NCBI GenBank assembly: GCA_045645245.1
Contig: JAZRIK010000019.1
Span: forward strand, 1-5,641
Direction of reading: 5' to 3'
From: Scatosoma sp045645245
GTDB taxonomy: Bacteria; Bacillota; Clostridia; Christensenellales; Borkfalkiaceae
Length of the DNA: 5,641 bases
Below are positions 5,501 through 5,641 of the stretch, in pieces (position 1 is the first letter of the stretch; every line of letters begins with the position of its first letter). The notes below the pieces were generated by a model that worked only from the letters and a program-made list of their open reading frames with translations, was not told the DNA's origin and made no database searches. Made by a program: the position numbers and the translations under genes.

Positions 5501-5641
5501 ATGAATACAGAAGAACTGAAAACATTTACTATTTTATCCAAAGTAAAAAACTTTACCTTGGCTGCCGAGCAACTGTTTATCGCGCAATCGACGGTCACCA
5601 ACCGTATCAGCGAGCTGGAAAAAGAAGTAGGCAAAAAGCTG
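5501..5641 (+). CDS. LysR-type transcriptional regulator (N-terminal DNA-binding domain only)
   Basis: The first 47 codons are present and the gene continues past the right edge. The start MNTEELKTF is followed by the winged helix-turn-helix of the LysR family: FTLAAEQLFIAQSTVTNRIS (residues 18-37), in which AAEQLFIAQSTVTNRI is the helix-turn-helix, then ELEKEVGKKL leading into the wing. The effector-binding domain is not in the window, so the ligand and regulon cannot be read. The gene diverges from yggS across a 197-bp region, and LysR genes often control the divergently transcribed neighbour, making yggS-SDR the first candidate target. CcpC of Bacillus is a LysR protein controlling citrate synthase and aconitase, so the nearby TCA operon is a second candidate; this is inference only. 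Confidence 0.9.
   Translation, partial: MNTEELKTFTILSKVKNFTLAAEQLFIAQSTVTNRISELEKEVGKKL

Noticed and set aside
5452..5634. Minus-strand 60-codon frame across the lysR promoter and 5' end
   Set aside because: It is antisense to the helix-turn-helix coding region and covers the lysR -10. The predicted peptide has no known features.
1..5641. Search for mobile elements, CRISPR repeats, tRNA genes, riboswitches or a toxin-antitoxin or defence module
   Set aside because: The coding space is fully occupied by housekeeping-type genes, the gaps are short and explained by promoters and a terminator, and no spaced repeats or transposase-like sequence are visible.

Overview
The window looks like chromosomal DNA of an anaerobic Clostridia-type Bacillota, probably an uncultured gut or rumen lineage. 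The basis is indirect. A Re-type (homocitrate-synthase-like) citrate synthase sits directly upstream of a short Aquifex-type aconitase and an isocitrate/isopropylmalate-family dehydrogenase, an arrangement known from clostridia. The genes are tightly packed, the Shine-Dalgarno (SD) sequences are AGGAG-like, and the promoters are close to the SigA consensus. No species can be named from sequence alone.

Layout, in the direction of transcription on the minus strand. (1) A divergent intergenic region at 5304-5500 separates a plus-strand LysR-type regulator, cut off by the right window edge, from a minus-strand two-gene unit. (2) That unit is yggS (PLP homeostasis protein, 5303-4644) followed 11 bp later by a classical short-chain dehydrogenase (4632-3841). 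It starts at a consensus promoter (5331-5359) and ends at an intrinsic terminator whose hairpin contains the last codons and stop of the dehydrogenase (3822-3857). (3) A second consensus promoter (3741-3769) drives a three-gene unit: Re-citrate synthase (3679-2288), aconitase (2256-322) and the N-terminal third or so of isocitrate dehydrogenase (320 to the left edge). The spacers are 31 bp and 1 bp.

The three-gene unit encodes the oxidative branch of an incomplete TCA cycle: acetyl-CoA + oxaloacetate to citrate, isocitrate and 2-oxoglutarate. In fermentative anaerobes this mainly supplies carbon for glutamate. The yggS-SDR pair has no obvious metabolic link to it, and the terminator separates the two units.

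I found no mobile element, CRISPR array, tRNA, rRNA or phage gene, and no sign of an undescribed multi-gene system. The points most worth a second look are regulatory. The lysR-yggS intergenic region has an UP-element-like AT palindrome and a dyad over the lysR -35. A nearly identical 14-bp word occurs both in the lysR promoter and immediately upstream of the TCA-operon -35. The likely misannotation of the citrate synthase is the main enzymological point.
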